Source: Deltaproteobacteria bacterium (GTDB lineage: Bacteria; Myxococcota_A; Polyangia; Polyangiales; Houyiibacteriaceae). Taken from it: 64,000 bases of DNA. Where the stretch lies: positions 62,001-126,000 of the forward strand of contig JAEPMI010000014.1 in NCBI GenBank assembly GCA_017644045.1, given 5' to 3'. Below the pieces are notes generated by a model. It saw only the letters and a program-made list of their open reading frames with translations, searched no databases and was not told where the DNA came from. The first letter of the stretch is position 1; each line of letters starts with the position of its first letter. The translations under genes and the position numbers were made by a program. Shown in pieces: positions 7,591 to 16,051 of the stretch.

Positions 7591-9276
7591 CTACTGCCGC
7601 GACTGACGTCGGCGCCGGACGAATGCGAGCGCCAACAGGAGCGCGAAGCCCGAGCCGGACGCATCCCCCGAGGCCGAGCAGCCGCTCGTGAGGGAGCCGG
7701 CCGGTCCCGGGTAGGTGGCCGCCGCCGCTCCGTCCGCGTCGGCTGGCGCGCCGCCGCCGTGCTCCGCGCCGTCCACCGTCTCGAAGACGACGCTCTCGCT
7801 GGTGCTGCCGCTGCGATCCTTCTCGATGGACATCGAGCACCAGGTCACGCTGCCAGCGCCGATCTCGCACGTGCGGTTGGCGGGGAGGATCCCGTCGCCG
7901 CTCGCCTCGAGCGTGTAGGTGCCGGGCGGCAGCTCGAAGCGGAAGAAGCCATCGCCCTCACGGCTGGTCAGCGAGGCTCCGGTCTCGACCACACGCACCG
8001 TGGCGCCGATGACTCGCTTCTCGACGTTCGAGCCCGCGAAGAGCACGCCCTGTGCGACGCCGGCGACGGCGTCGAGCGCGAGGCCGACCGAACACCAGGT
8101 CTCCCCGCCGGTGGTCACGGTGCAGCTCCGCGATCCCGCGGCGTAGCCACTCTTGCTGACCGCCAGGGTGTAGGTGCCCGCCGGGAGCGTGAGCGCCCAG
8201 CTGCCGGTGGCGTCGCTGGTCGCGCGGTCGCCGGTCTCGGTCACGACCACCGACGCCCCTTCGAGGCGGGTGGTGGTGTCGGCCAAGCCGGAGCCGACGT
8301 CCTCGAAGACGACGCCACGGATCGCGCCCTCGGTGCTGCCGGCGTCGAGGCCGACCGAGCACCAGGTGTCACCGCCAGCGACGGTGCAGGTGTGGCGCGC
8401 GGTGGTGAAGCCGCTCTTGGACGCCTCGACCGTGTAGGTCCCGTCGGGGACCTCGAAGGCCCACATGCCGTCGGCGCCGGTGGTCGCGCTCAGCGACTCG
8501 CCGACCACCCGAACGCTGGCGCCGTCGACCCGTCGGTCGATGCTGGGGTTCTCGTACACCGCGCCGAGCAGTCGGCCACCGCTGGGCGGCGGCGGCTCCG
8601 GAGTGCTGTCGCAGGCGCCGCGCGCGAAGCCTCCGGCGGGGGTCCGGCCGAGTCGAGACTCGGTGGCCGGACCGTAGATACCGTCTTCGGCGATCGTGTC
8701 GCCGGGGTTGTTGACGTTCCACAGCCGCTGGAAGGCGCGGATCGAATCAGCCCGCTGGTCCGAGCCCGGGCAGTCGAAGTGCACGGGGTCGCGCGAGCCG
8801 AGCCAGGTGCAGCCCTGCGCCTGGAGGGCGGAGCGGGCGGCGGAGTAGTTCTGGACGTCCACGGCACGGCCGGACTGGTGGTTGCTGCGCCCCGGGGTCG
8901 CGGCGAGCCCACAGCCGCCGGAGTGGTAGAGCACGTACTGGTCGGCGACGGTCCGGAAGGCCGAGTTCACCGAGAACGGCGTCCGGGCGGCGGCTCGATG
9001 AAGAGCATCCCGGGCGCTCGCCTGAGCGAAGGGGTGGACTCGCGACGAGGTCAGCGTGATGCCCGGATGCGGCGCGAAGCGCACGAACGCACCGGGTCGG
9101 ATGCACATCTGGGCCTCCGCGAGCTGGCGGCTGATCGCCTCCACACCGGCGGTGCTGCAGGCCCCACGGCCGGCGATGTCGCGCACCGTTTGGGCCGTGG
9201 AGCTCGACACCAGCGGGCCGACGCCGAGGAGGAGCGTGGCGGCGAGGAGAACGGGGAGGGCGCGGCCGAGATGCAT
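7591..9276 (-). CDS. Secreted M15 D,D-carboxypeptidase-like protein with PEGA/CarboxypepD-like repeats
   Basis: The protein is 561 residues from ATG 9276 and has a signal peptide ending S-S-T-A-Q. Residues ~85-180 match VanY/M15 peptidases: S-N-H-Q-S-G-R-A-V-D-V (SxHxxGxAxD zinc site) and D-P-V-H-F-D-C. A short peptidoglycan-binding-like helix block follows (A-F-Q-R-L-W-N-V-N-N-P-G, with D-G-I-Y-G-P-A-T). Then come three copies of an ~90-residue beta-sandwich repeat, each with G-x-Y-T-L/V-E-A-S-K-S-G and T-C-x-x-x-G-x-x-T-W-C-S-V. The tail S-G-C-S-A, a hydrophobic helix and R-R-R-R fits a MYXO-CTERM-like sorting signal. It probably trims peptidoglycan at the cell surface. Confidence 0.85.
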   Translation of the reverse strand: MHLGRALPVLLAATLLLGVGPLVSSSTAQTVRDIAGRGACSTAGVEAISRQLAEAQMCIRPGAFVRFAPHPGITLTSSRVHPFAQASARDALHRAAARTPFSVNSAFRTVADQYVLYHSGGCGLAATPGRSNHQSGRAVDVQNYSAARSALQAQGCTWLGSRDPVHFDCPGSDQRADSIRAFQRLWNVNNPGDTIAEDGIYGPATESRLGRTPAGGFARGACDSTPEPPPPSGGRLLGAVYENPSIDRRVDGASVRVVGESLSATTGADGMWAFEVPDGTYTVEASKSGFTTARHTCTVAGGDTWCSVGLDAGSTEGAIRGVVFEDVGSGLADTTTRLEGASVVVTETGDRATSDATGSWALTLPAGTYTLAVSKSGYAAGSRSCTVTTGGETWCSVGLALDAVAGVAQGVLFAGSNVEKRVIGATVRVVETGASLTSREGDGFFRFELPPGTYTLEASGDGILPANRTCEIGAGSVTWCSMSIEKDRSGSTSESVVFETVDGAEHGGGAPADADGAAAATYPGPAGSLTSGCSASGDASGSGFALLLALAFVRRRRQSRQ

Positions 9277-9508
9277 GGTGTACGCGCGGTGCACACAGCG
9301 TGCCCCGGCCCCTTACAGGTGCGTTCGTGGATTCAAGGCTCTGGAATCACGAGCGTTTAACGATCGACGTCGGGCAGCAGGCGCATGGATCGACCTCGGG
9401 TCCGCAGTCGGCGGGGCACGATCGACCACCGACTGGTCGGCGGGGTCCGACCGTTCGGGCCGCTTTGTCGTGGCGCGCCGCCTGGGCTGCGGGTGTAGGC
9501 TCGCGGCC
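9277..9508. promoter_or_regulatory. Divergent intergenic region with a stem-loop
   Basis: This is the shared upstream region of the M15 peptidase gene (-) and the ketopantoate-reductase-like gene (+). A stem-loop at 9325-9352 has arms TCGTGGATTC and GAATCACGA, perfect apart from one bulged G. The arm sequence TTCGTG(G)ATTC is also the core of the inverted repeat at 7123-7288, so the two may be related. No convincing -35/-10 pair was identified. Confidence 0.45.
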
Positions 9509-10516
9509 ATGGATACCGTCGACGGACGAGGTCGGACCTCGAAGCCGCGGCCGCGGGTGCTCATCGTCGGGGCCGGTGCGGTGGGGCAGGTCTACGGCAT
9601 GTACCTCCAGCGTGGCGGCGCCGTGGTCGACGTGCTCGCGCGTCCCCGGCAGAAGGAAGAGCTCGAGGAGGGCGCGACCCTCTACAAGATGCGCGGCAAG
9701 CGCGGTCGCGAGCCGATGTCCTTCCGGCCGAGCATCGTGCACGTGGATCCGGCGACCACCGTCGACGTGGACTACGACCAGATCTGGCTCTGCATCTCGT
9801 CGACCGGCCTCGAGAAGGGCCTCGATGGGGGCGGTCTCGACGTGATGTTCGAGCACGCCGGCCGGGCCACCGTCGTGGTCTTCCAGAGCGGTCTCCACAT
9901 CCCGGCGCTGCTCGCGCCGCACGTCGCGGACATGCAGATCGTGGACGGCGGGATCATGATGGTCAGCTACCAGGCGCCGCTGACCGAGGGCGAGGTCGAC
10001 CATCCCGGCGTCGCGTTCTACATGGCGGGGCCCCAGCCGTTCACGGGTCGCGACGCGAAGCGGGTCGTGCGGCTGCTCGAGGCGGGCGACTGCCCGGCCG
10101 AGGAGGTCGAAGACGCGCGCGCCACCATGGCGTTCAGCTCGGCGACGCTGATGCCCACGATCACCGCCCTCGAAGGGGCCGGCTGGACCTTCTCGAAGAT
10201 GCGCTCGGGCCCTTGGGCCGGCCTGGCCTCGTCCGCGGCGGGCGAAGCGCGGGACGTCGTGGCCGCTCAGACCGGCAAGAGCGCCCCGGCGGCCTTGAAC
10301 CTCGTGCTCTCCCCGACCCTGAAGCTCGCGAGCTTCCTGGCGCCGATCCTCGCGCCCTTCGAGGTGGAGATCTACCTGAAGTACCACTTCACCAAGGTCC
10401 ACGATCAGACCGAGCGCCTCATCGACGACTACATCGCGAGGGCGGACGAGCTCGGCGTCTCGAAGAAGGCGCTGACCGAGCTCCGCACCCAGGTCTTCGG
10501 ACCCATCGAGTCCTGA
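9509..10516 (+). CDS. Ketopantoate reductase-like (ApbA/PanE family) NADP-binding protein
   Basis: The product is 335 residues from ATG 9509. Residues ~15-45 form a Rossmann nucleotide-binding motif (V-L-I-V-G-A-G-A-V-G-Q-V-Y-G). The following region aligns by eye with the ApbA N-terminal domain, including D-Q-I-W-L-C-I-S-S near residue 90 and a C-terminal helical half. Family members reduce 2-dehydropantoate or related 2-keto acids with NADPH. The long C-terminal part and the lack of other pantothenate genes leave the substrate open. The open frame extends far upstream, but those residues overlap the divergent gene and are not protein-like. Confidence 0.7.
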   Translation: MDTVDGRGRTSKPRPRVLIVGAGAVGQVYGMYLQRGGAVVDVLARPRQKEELEEGATLYKMRGKRGREPMSFRPSIVHVDPATTVDVDYDQIWLCISSTGLEKGLDGGGLDVMFEHAGRATVVVFQSGLHIPALLAPHVADMQIVDGGIMMVSYQAPLTEGEVDHPGVAFYMAGPQPFTGRDAKRVVRLLEAGDCPAEEVEDARATMAFSSATLMPTITALEGAGWTFSKMRSGPWAGLASSAAGEARDVVAAQTGKSAPAALNLVLSPTLKLASFLAPILAPFEVEIYLKYHFTKVHDQTERLIDDYIARADELGVSKKALTELRTQVFGPIES

Positions 10517-10574
10517 GCCTCCCGGAATCCGCCAGCTTCTGAGCGATCGGCGCGGGGACCGCTATGATCGGGGC

Positions 10575-11861
10575 GTGCGGCTCCGAACCCAGCTCGGTCT
10601 CCTCTCGCTCCTGATCGGAGCGCTGGGGGTCAGCGCGATCGCGACCTCACCCGCCACCCACGCGCAGTCCCCACAGCGCCGGGTGCTCGGCTCGAAGGTC
10701 CGCCGGCTGCCACCGCCGCCGCGCGGTACGCGCAGCGCCGAGGTGGTCGACGCGGACACGCCGCTCTTCGCGGAGCCTCGCGGTGGCGCCGAGCGCCTGG
10801 GCACCCTCGCGCGCGGCACTCGCGTGCCGATCCAGGCGCGGCTCGACGCGCCCGGCTGTGATGGCGTGTGGCTGAAGGTCGGTCGCGAGGCGTTCGTCTG
10901 CGATCGGCACATGCAGCTCTCGCGAGAGGCGCCCGCCGGGACCCGGCACCCCTCGGTCGAGCCCGGGGCGATCCTCCCCTACGACTACGCCTTCATCGCG
11001 ACCGACGGCACCCGCGCGTTCGCCCACCCGAGCGACTACTTCGCTGACGAGTACCACTCCGCCCTCGGCCAGGGCTTCGGCGTGATCCTCAGCGGCCGCA
11101 CGCTCTACGACGGCGTGCCCTTCGTGAAGACGCGACGCCAGCTCTACATCCAGGCGGACCAGGTCCGGCCCGCGCGGGGCAGCGGCTTCCAGGGCGTCGC
11201 GATCGAAGAGGGCCAGCCGCTCGACCTCGCCTTCACCAAGCGACGCAACGTGAGCATCCATGAGCGCCGCAGCGGTCGCGTGACCCGCCGTGCCGGTCAC
11301 CGCGAGGTGCTCCACGTGGCCGCGGAGCACCGCGGCTGGCTCGAGCTGAAGGACGGCACCTGGGTGCGCCGTCGCGACGTACATCTCGCGGCGCCGAGCG
11401 AGCGTCCCGAGTCTGCGCCCGAAGGGGACGACTGGGAGGGCACCTGGATCGACGTGAGCATCGCCGAGCAGGTGTTGGTCGCCTACCGAGGCGACCGCGC
11501 GGTCTACGCCACGCTCGTGTCGACCGGCCGGAACCGCCCGACCCACGCCACCCCGCTCGGCGAGCATCGGCTCTGGGTGAAGCTCGCGTTCAGCGACATG
11601 GACAACCTCGAGCGCGACGACGTCTCCGAGAACTACGCCCTCGAGCGCGTGCCCTGGGTGCAGTACTTCGAGGGCGCGAACGGCCTGCACGCCGCCTTCT
11701 GGCACGACGACTTCGGCCGCCGGAAGAGCCACGGCTGCGTGAACCTCTCACCGCGCGACGCGCGCTACCTCTTCGACTTCACCGAGCCTTCGCTCCCGGT
11801 CGGCTGGACCGCGGTCTTCCCCCGCGAAGGCCAGCACGCCACCATCGTCCGCGTCCGTTAG
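10575..11861 (+). CDS. YkuD-family L,D-transpeptidase with SH3-like region
   Basis: This 428-residue exported protein starts at GTG 10575 and has a signal peptide ending T-H-A-Q. Residues ~55-120 and ~195-275 look like SH3-type wall-binding modules. The C-terminal ~150 residues are a YkuD domain with the catalytic motif S-H-G-C-V-N-L-S; the Cys is residue 388. L,D-transpeptidases cross-link peptidoglycan stems or attach proteins to them. The last six codons and the TAG are repeated at 13671-13691, marking the gene's 3' end as the left boundary of an inserted module. Confidence 0.88.
   Translation: MRLRTQLGLLSLLIGALGVSAIATSPATHAQSPQRRVLGSKVRRLPPPPRGTRSAEVVDADTPLFAEPRGGAERLGTLARGTRVPIQARLDAPGCDGVWLKVGREAFVCDRHMQLSREAPAGTRHPSVEPGAILPYDYAFIATDGTRAFAHPSDYFADEYHSALGQGFGVILSGRTLYDGVPFVKTRRQLYIQADQVRPARGSGFQGVAIEEGQPLDLAFTKRRNVSIHERRSGRVTRRAGHREVLHVAAEHRGWLELKDGTWVRRRDVHLAAPSERPESAPEGDDWEGTWIDVSIAEQVLVAYRGDRAVYATLVSTGRNRPTHATPLGEHRLWVKLAFSDMDNLERDDVSENYALERVPWVQYFEGANGLHAAFWHDDFGRRKSHGCVNLSPRDARYLFDFTEPSLPVGWTAVFPREGQHATIVRVR
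11841..11861. repeat. Direct repeat, left copy (att-like)
   Basis: ACCATCGTCCGCGTCCGT at 11841-11858 is identical to 13671-13688. The repeat extends to 21 bp with one mismatch (TAG here, CAG there). Here it encodes the last codons and stop of the L,D-transpeptidase gene. Confidence 0.85.
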
Positions 11862-11870
11862 CGCTTTCTG

Positions 11871-13040
11871 TCAGTCCGGAACGTGCCCCCTCGGGAAGAC
11901 CTTGGTCCCGGGATGCCGATCCGCGATCTCCCGGATCTCATCGTCGGTCACATTGGTCTCCGTCAGATCGAGCGAGGTCAGGGGCCACCGACTGGCGAGA
12001 CGACTCGCCAGCGCTCCACCGATGGGCGACCCCGACAGCCCTAGCCTGTTCAGCGAGTCGACCTTCTCGAGCAGCGCTTCGATCTCCGAGTCGCTCCCCG
12101 CCGAGAGGCGGAGGGAGAGCGCATCCAACTTGCGGGGCAGGGGAGTCCCGACGACCCGCGTTCCCGTGAGGCTGATGCTCCGCGGGGAACACTGGAGCTC
12201 CGCACCTAGATCGAGCTCTCGTCGACTCTGGAGGGAGAGCCACTGGAGACCAGCGGCTCGCTCGGCCAGCGCAACGAAGCCCCACTCCCCTCCGGGCAGC
12301 CCCGTCAAAGTGAACGTCTCCAGGTCGGGCAGAAGGGGAAGGTCACCGGCGCTGAACCGAGTCCTGCTGGCAAGGTGGAGTCGGAAGTGGCGGAGCGACG
12401 GCTGGTTCGCGAGACCAACCAGCCCTGGACCTCGAAGGATCGAGTCGTGGATCTCCAGAATCCGCATCTTCGTGAACGGATGCAGTGCACCGACCGTCTC
12501 ATCGTCGAACCGTGGTCCTCTAAGCGTGAGAGCCCAGACCTTGGACGAGTTGGCGGCGTGCCTCTGGAGCTCTTCACCAGTCCAGCAGTCGCCAACGTTG
12601 TAGATGCTGAACTTCTCTCCTTCCGAATGCCCCGGTGGCAGAGCCGGCCCGAGCACATGGAACGGGGGTCGCCCTTCGGGCCGGTGGTAGAGCACCCCTT
12701 CGTTCGCGGTGAATCGACCGCAGGCCATGACTTCGACGAGCGTTTCGCGGGCCGTCAAACCGATGGTGGACAGGTTGACCCATTGGGGCACCCTTCCATG
12801 CCGCCATAGGGTCGCGACGACCTCCTCTTCGGTAGCGTTCGCCAACCGTCGAGCGATTTCGGCACTGCTGTCGCCAGGATACAGGCGGAAGTCGTCGCTG
12901 GCGGTGCCGTCGTAGGAGCTGTTCAACCGTACGCGAAACCTCATGGCATCGGGCAACGGTTCCTCGATGAACGTTCTCGCGAAGTCTCTGGCGGAGATGG
13001 CGGCTTCCGCGAAGCGGCGAGCGAACCGGTCGCGGTCCAT
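11871..13040 (-). CDS. Leucine-rich-repeat protein coupled to a toxin-antitoxin pair
   Basis: The product is 389 residues from ATG 13040, whose A is the last base of the toxin gene's TGA, so it is translationally coupled to the toxin. Residues 1-~150 form a distinct N-terminal domain (V-P-Q-W-V-N-L-S-T-I-G-L-T near 85-97). From ~165 to the end there are roughly eight irregular leucine-rich repeats, such as L-T-S-L-D-L-T-E-T-N-V-T-D-D-E-I at the C-terminus. No signal peptide is visible, so it is probably cytoplasmic and used for protein binding. An LRR protein as third gene of a ParDE/RelBE-type operon is unusual. Base composition is less GC-rich than the neighbours. Confidence 0.75.
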   Translation of the reverse strand: MDRDRFARRFAEAAISARDFARTFIEEPLPDAMRFRVRLNSSYDGTASDDFRLYPGDSSAEIARRLANATEEEVVATLWRHGRVPQWVNLSTIGLTARETLVEVMACGRFTANEGVLYHRPEGRPPFHVLGPALPPGHSEGEKFSIYNVGDCWTGEELQRHAANSSKVWALTLRGPRFDDETVGALHPFTKMRILEIHDSILRGPGLVGLANQPSLRHFRLHLASRTRFSAGDLPLLPDLETFTLTGLPGGEWGFVALAERAAGLQWLSLQSRRELDLGAELQCSPRSISLTGTRVVGTPLPRKLDALSLRLSAGSDSEIEALLEKVDSLNRLGLSGSPIGGALASRLASRWPLTSLDLTETNVTDDEIREIADRHPGTKVFPRGHVPD

Positions 13041-13333
13041 CAACCGAGCTCGTCTTCGCGCAGCAACCGGTGACCTTGGAAGACCGTGAGGATCTCGATC
13101 CGTTTCGTGGTCGCTCGGTAGACGATTCGGTACCCGTGGTGGATGACTTCGCGAAGGCCACTGCCCGGAAGCTCGGGGACGACTCGGCCTCGCTGTGGTG
13201 AGTCCGCGAGCGACTCACCGATGGCCAGCAAGGCATCGATGAAGCGTTCGGCGGCCTGTGGGTCGTCGCTCGCGATGAAGTCTTCGATGGCCTCGAGCCG
13301 GGCGACGGCCGTGGCCGTCCAGACGACTTTCAC
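13040..13333 (-). CDS. RelE/ParE-family toxin
   Basis: The product is 97 residues starting at GTG 13333, which overlaps the antitoxin TGA by four bases. The sequence matches ParE/RelE: V-V-W-T-A-T-A-V-A-R-L-E-A-I at the N-terminus, then S-P-Q-R-G-R-V-V-P-E, G-L-R-E-V and Y-R-I-V-Y-R near the middle, and I-E-I-L-T-V-F-Q-G-H-R-L-L towards the end. ParE toxins poison DNA gyrase and RelE toxins cut mRNA; the R-x-V-P-E and R-I-V-Y-R pattern fits ParE better, but the target cannot be decided from sequence alone. It is the middle gene of a three-gene unit. Confidence 0.88.
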   Translation of the reverse strand: MKVVWTATAVARLEAIEDFIASDDPQAAERFIDALLAIGESLADSPQRGRVVPELPGSGLREVIHHGYRIVYRATTKRIEILTVFQGHRLLREDELG

Positions 13334-13629
13334 TTCCCCGCTCTCTGACTTCGCCGCTTCTTCATCGCCCGGCGGACCGCTGCGGTGCTCTGGGTTCGGC
13401 CAGCGTCCACATCCGCGAGCCCTCGCGCGACCTCTTCGACGAACCGCTGACGAGCTCGGAGTGACTCGAACTCACGGGGAGACATCACCACCGCGGCCGC
13501 CTCGCCGTTCTGAGTGATCACGAGCGTTCGGCCATCTGCGTTCATCTGCTCGAGCAGCTTGGCGGTTCCGCTTCGGAACTTGCCGATGGGCACGAGGTCG
13601 GTCGAGAGGTCCAGCTCCTTCGAGGACAT
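13330..13629 (-). CDS. Phd/YefM-family antitoxin
   Basis: The product is 99 residues from ATG 13629 (M-S-S-K-E-L-D). The N-terminal part D-L-V-P-I-G-K-F-R-S-G, L-V-I-T-Q-N-G-E-A-A-A-V-V-M-S and F-E-S-L is the typical Phd/YefM DNA-binding domain. The C-terminal ~35 residues are Arg/Lys-rich, as expected for the toxin-wrapping tail. It is the first gene of the operon, and such antitoxins normally repress their own promoter, which would lie between 13630 and 13688. Confidence 0.88.
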   Translation of the reverse strand: MSSKELDLSTDLVPIGKFRSGTAKLLEQMNADGRTLVITQNGEAAAVVMSPREFESLRARQRFVEEVARGLADVDAGRTQSTAAVRRAMKKRRSQRAGK

Positions 13630-13670
13630 GGTCCGAATATGAACTGAATTTGGTCCACCGTCCACGGAGG

Positions 13671-13691
13671 ACCATCGTCCGCGTCCGTCAG
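13671..13691. repeat. Direct repeat, right copy (att-like)
   Basis: This second copy of the 18-bp sequence at 11841-11858 overlaps the stop codon of the MAPEG gene (13690-13688). Joining the two copies by deletion would leave both the L,D-transpeptidase and the MAPEG reading frames intact, each with a stop codon. Confidence 0.85.
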
Positions 13692-14122
13692 TAGAGCCGG
13701 CCGACGGCTTCGTAGGCGACGTGGCCAGCCATCACGACGAGGGTGAGCAGGCCGAGGCCGAAGGCTCGGTTGCGGTGCGGCTGGGTGCCGCGGAAGAGCC
13801 AGAGGGCGTGGAGCACGCGGCTGAGGGTGTAGACGCCGAAGTAGATCGGCGCGCCGAGCGGCCAGGCGCCGAGCACGAGGTAGAGCGCGCCGAGGGCGAA
13901 GAAGTAGGGCTGGCCTTCGCCGTCGTTGCGGAGCAGGCGCTGGGCGCGATCGCAGCGGTCGGAGTCGGCGGTGACCTCGCCCTTCCAGTGGGCGGCGTCT
14001 TCCGGGTAGCGGAACCTCCCGCCGCGGATGCGGTCGAGGCCCTGCAGGCTGATGGTGACCACGAACTTCGCGAAGAGGATGACGAGTGCCGCGGCGTAGA
14101 CGGAGAGACCGATGCTGTTCAT
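13688..14122 (-). CDS. MAPEG-family membrane protein
   Basis: The product is 144 residues from ATG 14122. It has four hydrophobic helices, a short polar loop after helix 1 (F-R-Y-P-E-D-A) and R-A-Q-R-L-L-R-N-D-G-E-G-Q-P-Y-F near the middle, matching the R-x-x-R-x-x-x-N-x-x-E pattern of MAPEG proteins (membrane glutathione S-transferases and relatives). It lies 9 bases from the divergent AraC-type gene, which may control it. Its stop codon lies at the edge of the right direct-repeat copy. Confidence 0.82.
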   Translation of the reverse strand: MNSIGLSVYAAALVILFAKFVVTISLQGLDRIRGGRFRYPEDAAHWKGEVTADSDRCDRAQRLLRNDGEGQPYFFALGALYLVLGAWPLGAPIYFGVYTLSRVLHALWLFRGTQPHRNRAFGLGLLTLVVMAGHVAYEAVGRLY

Positions 14123-14131
14123 GCTGATCTC

Positions 14132-14917
14132 ATGGCGCGGGGCGAGGGCGGCGGCTTGAACGAAACCGGTGAGTCCGGCGTCGCTCGCATCGTTCGCTCC
14201 GGAGCGCTCCACCACAGCTGCGGCGAACGGACGAGCCCGCACGCGCACGTCGCCTGGAAGGTGCACGTCGGGATCGACGCGCCGGTCTGGGTGCGTGGCG
14301 AAGGACTCGAGGTCGGCATCGACGCGGGCGTCCGTGTGGTCGTCGCGCCGCCCGGATGGACGCACGCGACCGGTGCGGCCGGGTGGTCATGCGCCGTCTT
14401 CGCCGCTCCGGGTCGGCTGGGTGCGCCTTGGCGTGGCGACCGTCCTTTCGCCATCGAAGGGGTGGCGGCCGAACGGCTGGTCGGGCTCTGCCGGCGCTAC
14501 GGCGAGCGCGATCGCCTGGACACGCCCGACTTCATCCAAGACACCATCGCGCTCTCGCTCGGCGACCTGCGGCGACCGCGCATCGATCGACGGGTCGGCG
14601 CCACCATCGAGGCGCTCGAAGTCGACCCCGACCGACCGCTCCGCGACCTCGCGCGCGCGGCCGGTGTCTCGCTCGATCGGCTCTCACGGCTGGTCACCCG
14701 CGACACGGCCATCCACCTCCGACGGCACGCGCTCTGGTCACGGCTGATGGGGCTGCTCAGCTCGAACGCGACCCACGCCAACCTGGCCGCGGCCGCCTTC
14801 GACGCCGGCTTCGCCGACCACGCGCACCTGAGCCGTACCTACCGGGCCCTGCTCGGGCGCGCCCCGTCCGAGTTCGATGCGCCGCCGGACACGGTGCAGC
14901 CCTGGTCGGGGACGTGA
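14132..14917 (+). CDS. AraC-family transcriptional regulator
   Basis: The product is about 261 residues from ATG 14132; no Shine-Dalgarno sequence is evident, so the start is uncertain. The N-terminal half resembles the sensor part of short AraC proteins (H-S-C-G-E-R-T-S-P-H-A-H-V-A). The C-terminal ~100 residues carry two helix-turn-helix motifs: L-R-D-L-A-R-A-A-G-V-S-L-D-R-L-S-R and the signature N-L-A-A-A-A-F-D-A-G-F-A-D-H-A-H-L-S-R. It is divergent from the MAPEG gene, and that narrow intergenic space suggests mutual regulation (inference). Confidence 0.85.
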   Translation: MARGEGGGLNETGESGVARIVRSGALHHSCGERTSPHAHVAWKVHVGIDAPVWVRGEGLEVGIDAGVRVVVAPPGWTHATGAAGWSCAVFAAPGRLGAPWRGDRPFAIEGVAAERLVGLCRRYGERDRLDTPDFIQDTIALSLGDLRRPRIDRRVGATIEALEVDPDRPLRDLARAAGVSLDRLSRLVTRDTAIHLRRHALWSRLMGLLSSNATHANLAAAAFDAGFADHAHLSRTYRALLGRAPSEFDAPPDTVQPWSGT

Positions 14918-14950
14918 GCACTCGCCGGGGTCTGGGCTACCCTCCCGCCC

Positions 14951-15991
14951 ATGCGACTCCTCTGCTTGCTGGCTTGCCTCGCGCTCGCGTGTGGCGATGA
15001 CGACGGAACCGACGACTCCGACGGCGGTCGCACCGACGGCTTCACCGCCGACACCGACGGCTTCGTCGACGACGTCGACGGCTTCGTGCCCGACGTGGAC
15101 GGCGGCGGCGACGACCCCGACATGGGCTCGGATCCCATCGACCCGGTCGCCGGCGCGGGTGACGTCGAGATGGTCGCCAGCAGCTTCATGGACGACGACT
15201 TCGGCTTCCTCGAGGGGCCACACTGGCAGGGCGACCGGCTGGTCTTCTCCGACCTGATCTTCTCCACGCCGGCACGCCAGACCATCTACGCGCTCGACGC
15301 GGACGACGAGCTCTCGATCGTCGTGCGCCCGAGCGAGGGCGCCAACGGGAGCGGCACCTCCATGGCGGGCGACCACATCACGTGCCTCCAGGCCGGCCGC
15401 CGCGTCGCGCGGGTCACCGGGGCGGGCGCTCTCGAGACCCTCTTCGACACCTACGAAGGCGACCGACTGAACGCCCCCAACGATCTCGTCTTCTCTGGCT
15501 CCGGTCGCTGGTACTTCACCGACCCGGGCTACGGCGTGAACGCCCCGGACCGGGACATCGACGTTCACGGCCTCTACCTGGTCGACGGCACCACGCTCAC
15601 CCGCGTGTGGGACGGCACGACCGACCAGCGCCCGAACGGCGTGGCTCTCTCCCCCGACGACTCCACCCTCTACCTCGCGGACACGGCCGACGCGGTCGTG
15701 CGCGCCTTCGACGTGGGCTCCGACGGGACGCTCTCGAACGAGCGCACCTTCGTACCGGACGCCAACGGCGCGGACGGGATGACCGTCGACGAAGCCGGGA
15801 ACCTCTACGTGACCACCGGCAGCGGCGTTCGCGTCTACGCCCCGGACGGGACGCTCTGGGGGACCATCGACGTGCCGATGACCCCCGCCAACTGTGCGTT
15901 CGGCGGGGCCGATCGCCGGACCCTCTACATCACGGCTCGAACCACGCTCTATCGGGTGGCGATGCCGATCCCGGGCATCGAGGGTCGCTGA
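14951..15991 (+). CDS. SMP-30/gluconolactonase-like lipoprotein
   Basis: This is a 346-residue lipoprotein with the lipobox L-A-L-A-C-G-D-D-D and an Asp/Gly linker to residue ~60. The rest is a six-bladed beta-propeller of the SMP-30/LRE type: F-L-E-G-P-H-W near residue 82 (metal-binding Glu), N-A-P-N-D-L-V-F near 175, and R-P-N-G-V-A-L-S-P-D near 225. These contain the Glu, Asn and Asp positions that bind the divalent ion in lactonases. It probably hydrolyses a lactone or ester outside the cytoplasm. Confidence 0.85.
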   Translation: MRLLCLLACLALACGDDDGTDDSDGGRTDGFTADTDGFVDDVDGFVPDVDGGGDDPDMGSDPIDPVAGAGDVEMVASSFMDDDFGFLEGPHWQGDRLVFSDLIFSTPARQTIYALDADDELSIVVRPSEGANGSGTSMAGDHITCLQAGRRVARVTGAGALETLFDTYEGDRLNAPNDLVFSGSGRWYFTDPGYGVNAPDRDIDVHGLYLVDGTTLTRVWDGTTDQRPNGVALSPDDSTLYLADTADAVVRAFDVGSDGTLSNERTFVPDANGADGMTVDEAGNLYVTTGSGVRVYAPDGTLWGTIDVPMTPANCAFGGADRRTLYITARTTLYRVAMPIPGIEGR

Positions 15992-16051
15992 GCCGTTCGA
16001 GCCTCTCGAAACGCGGTGGGATCCCGCTGGGTGAGGCGCTATGGTCGCGCC

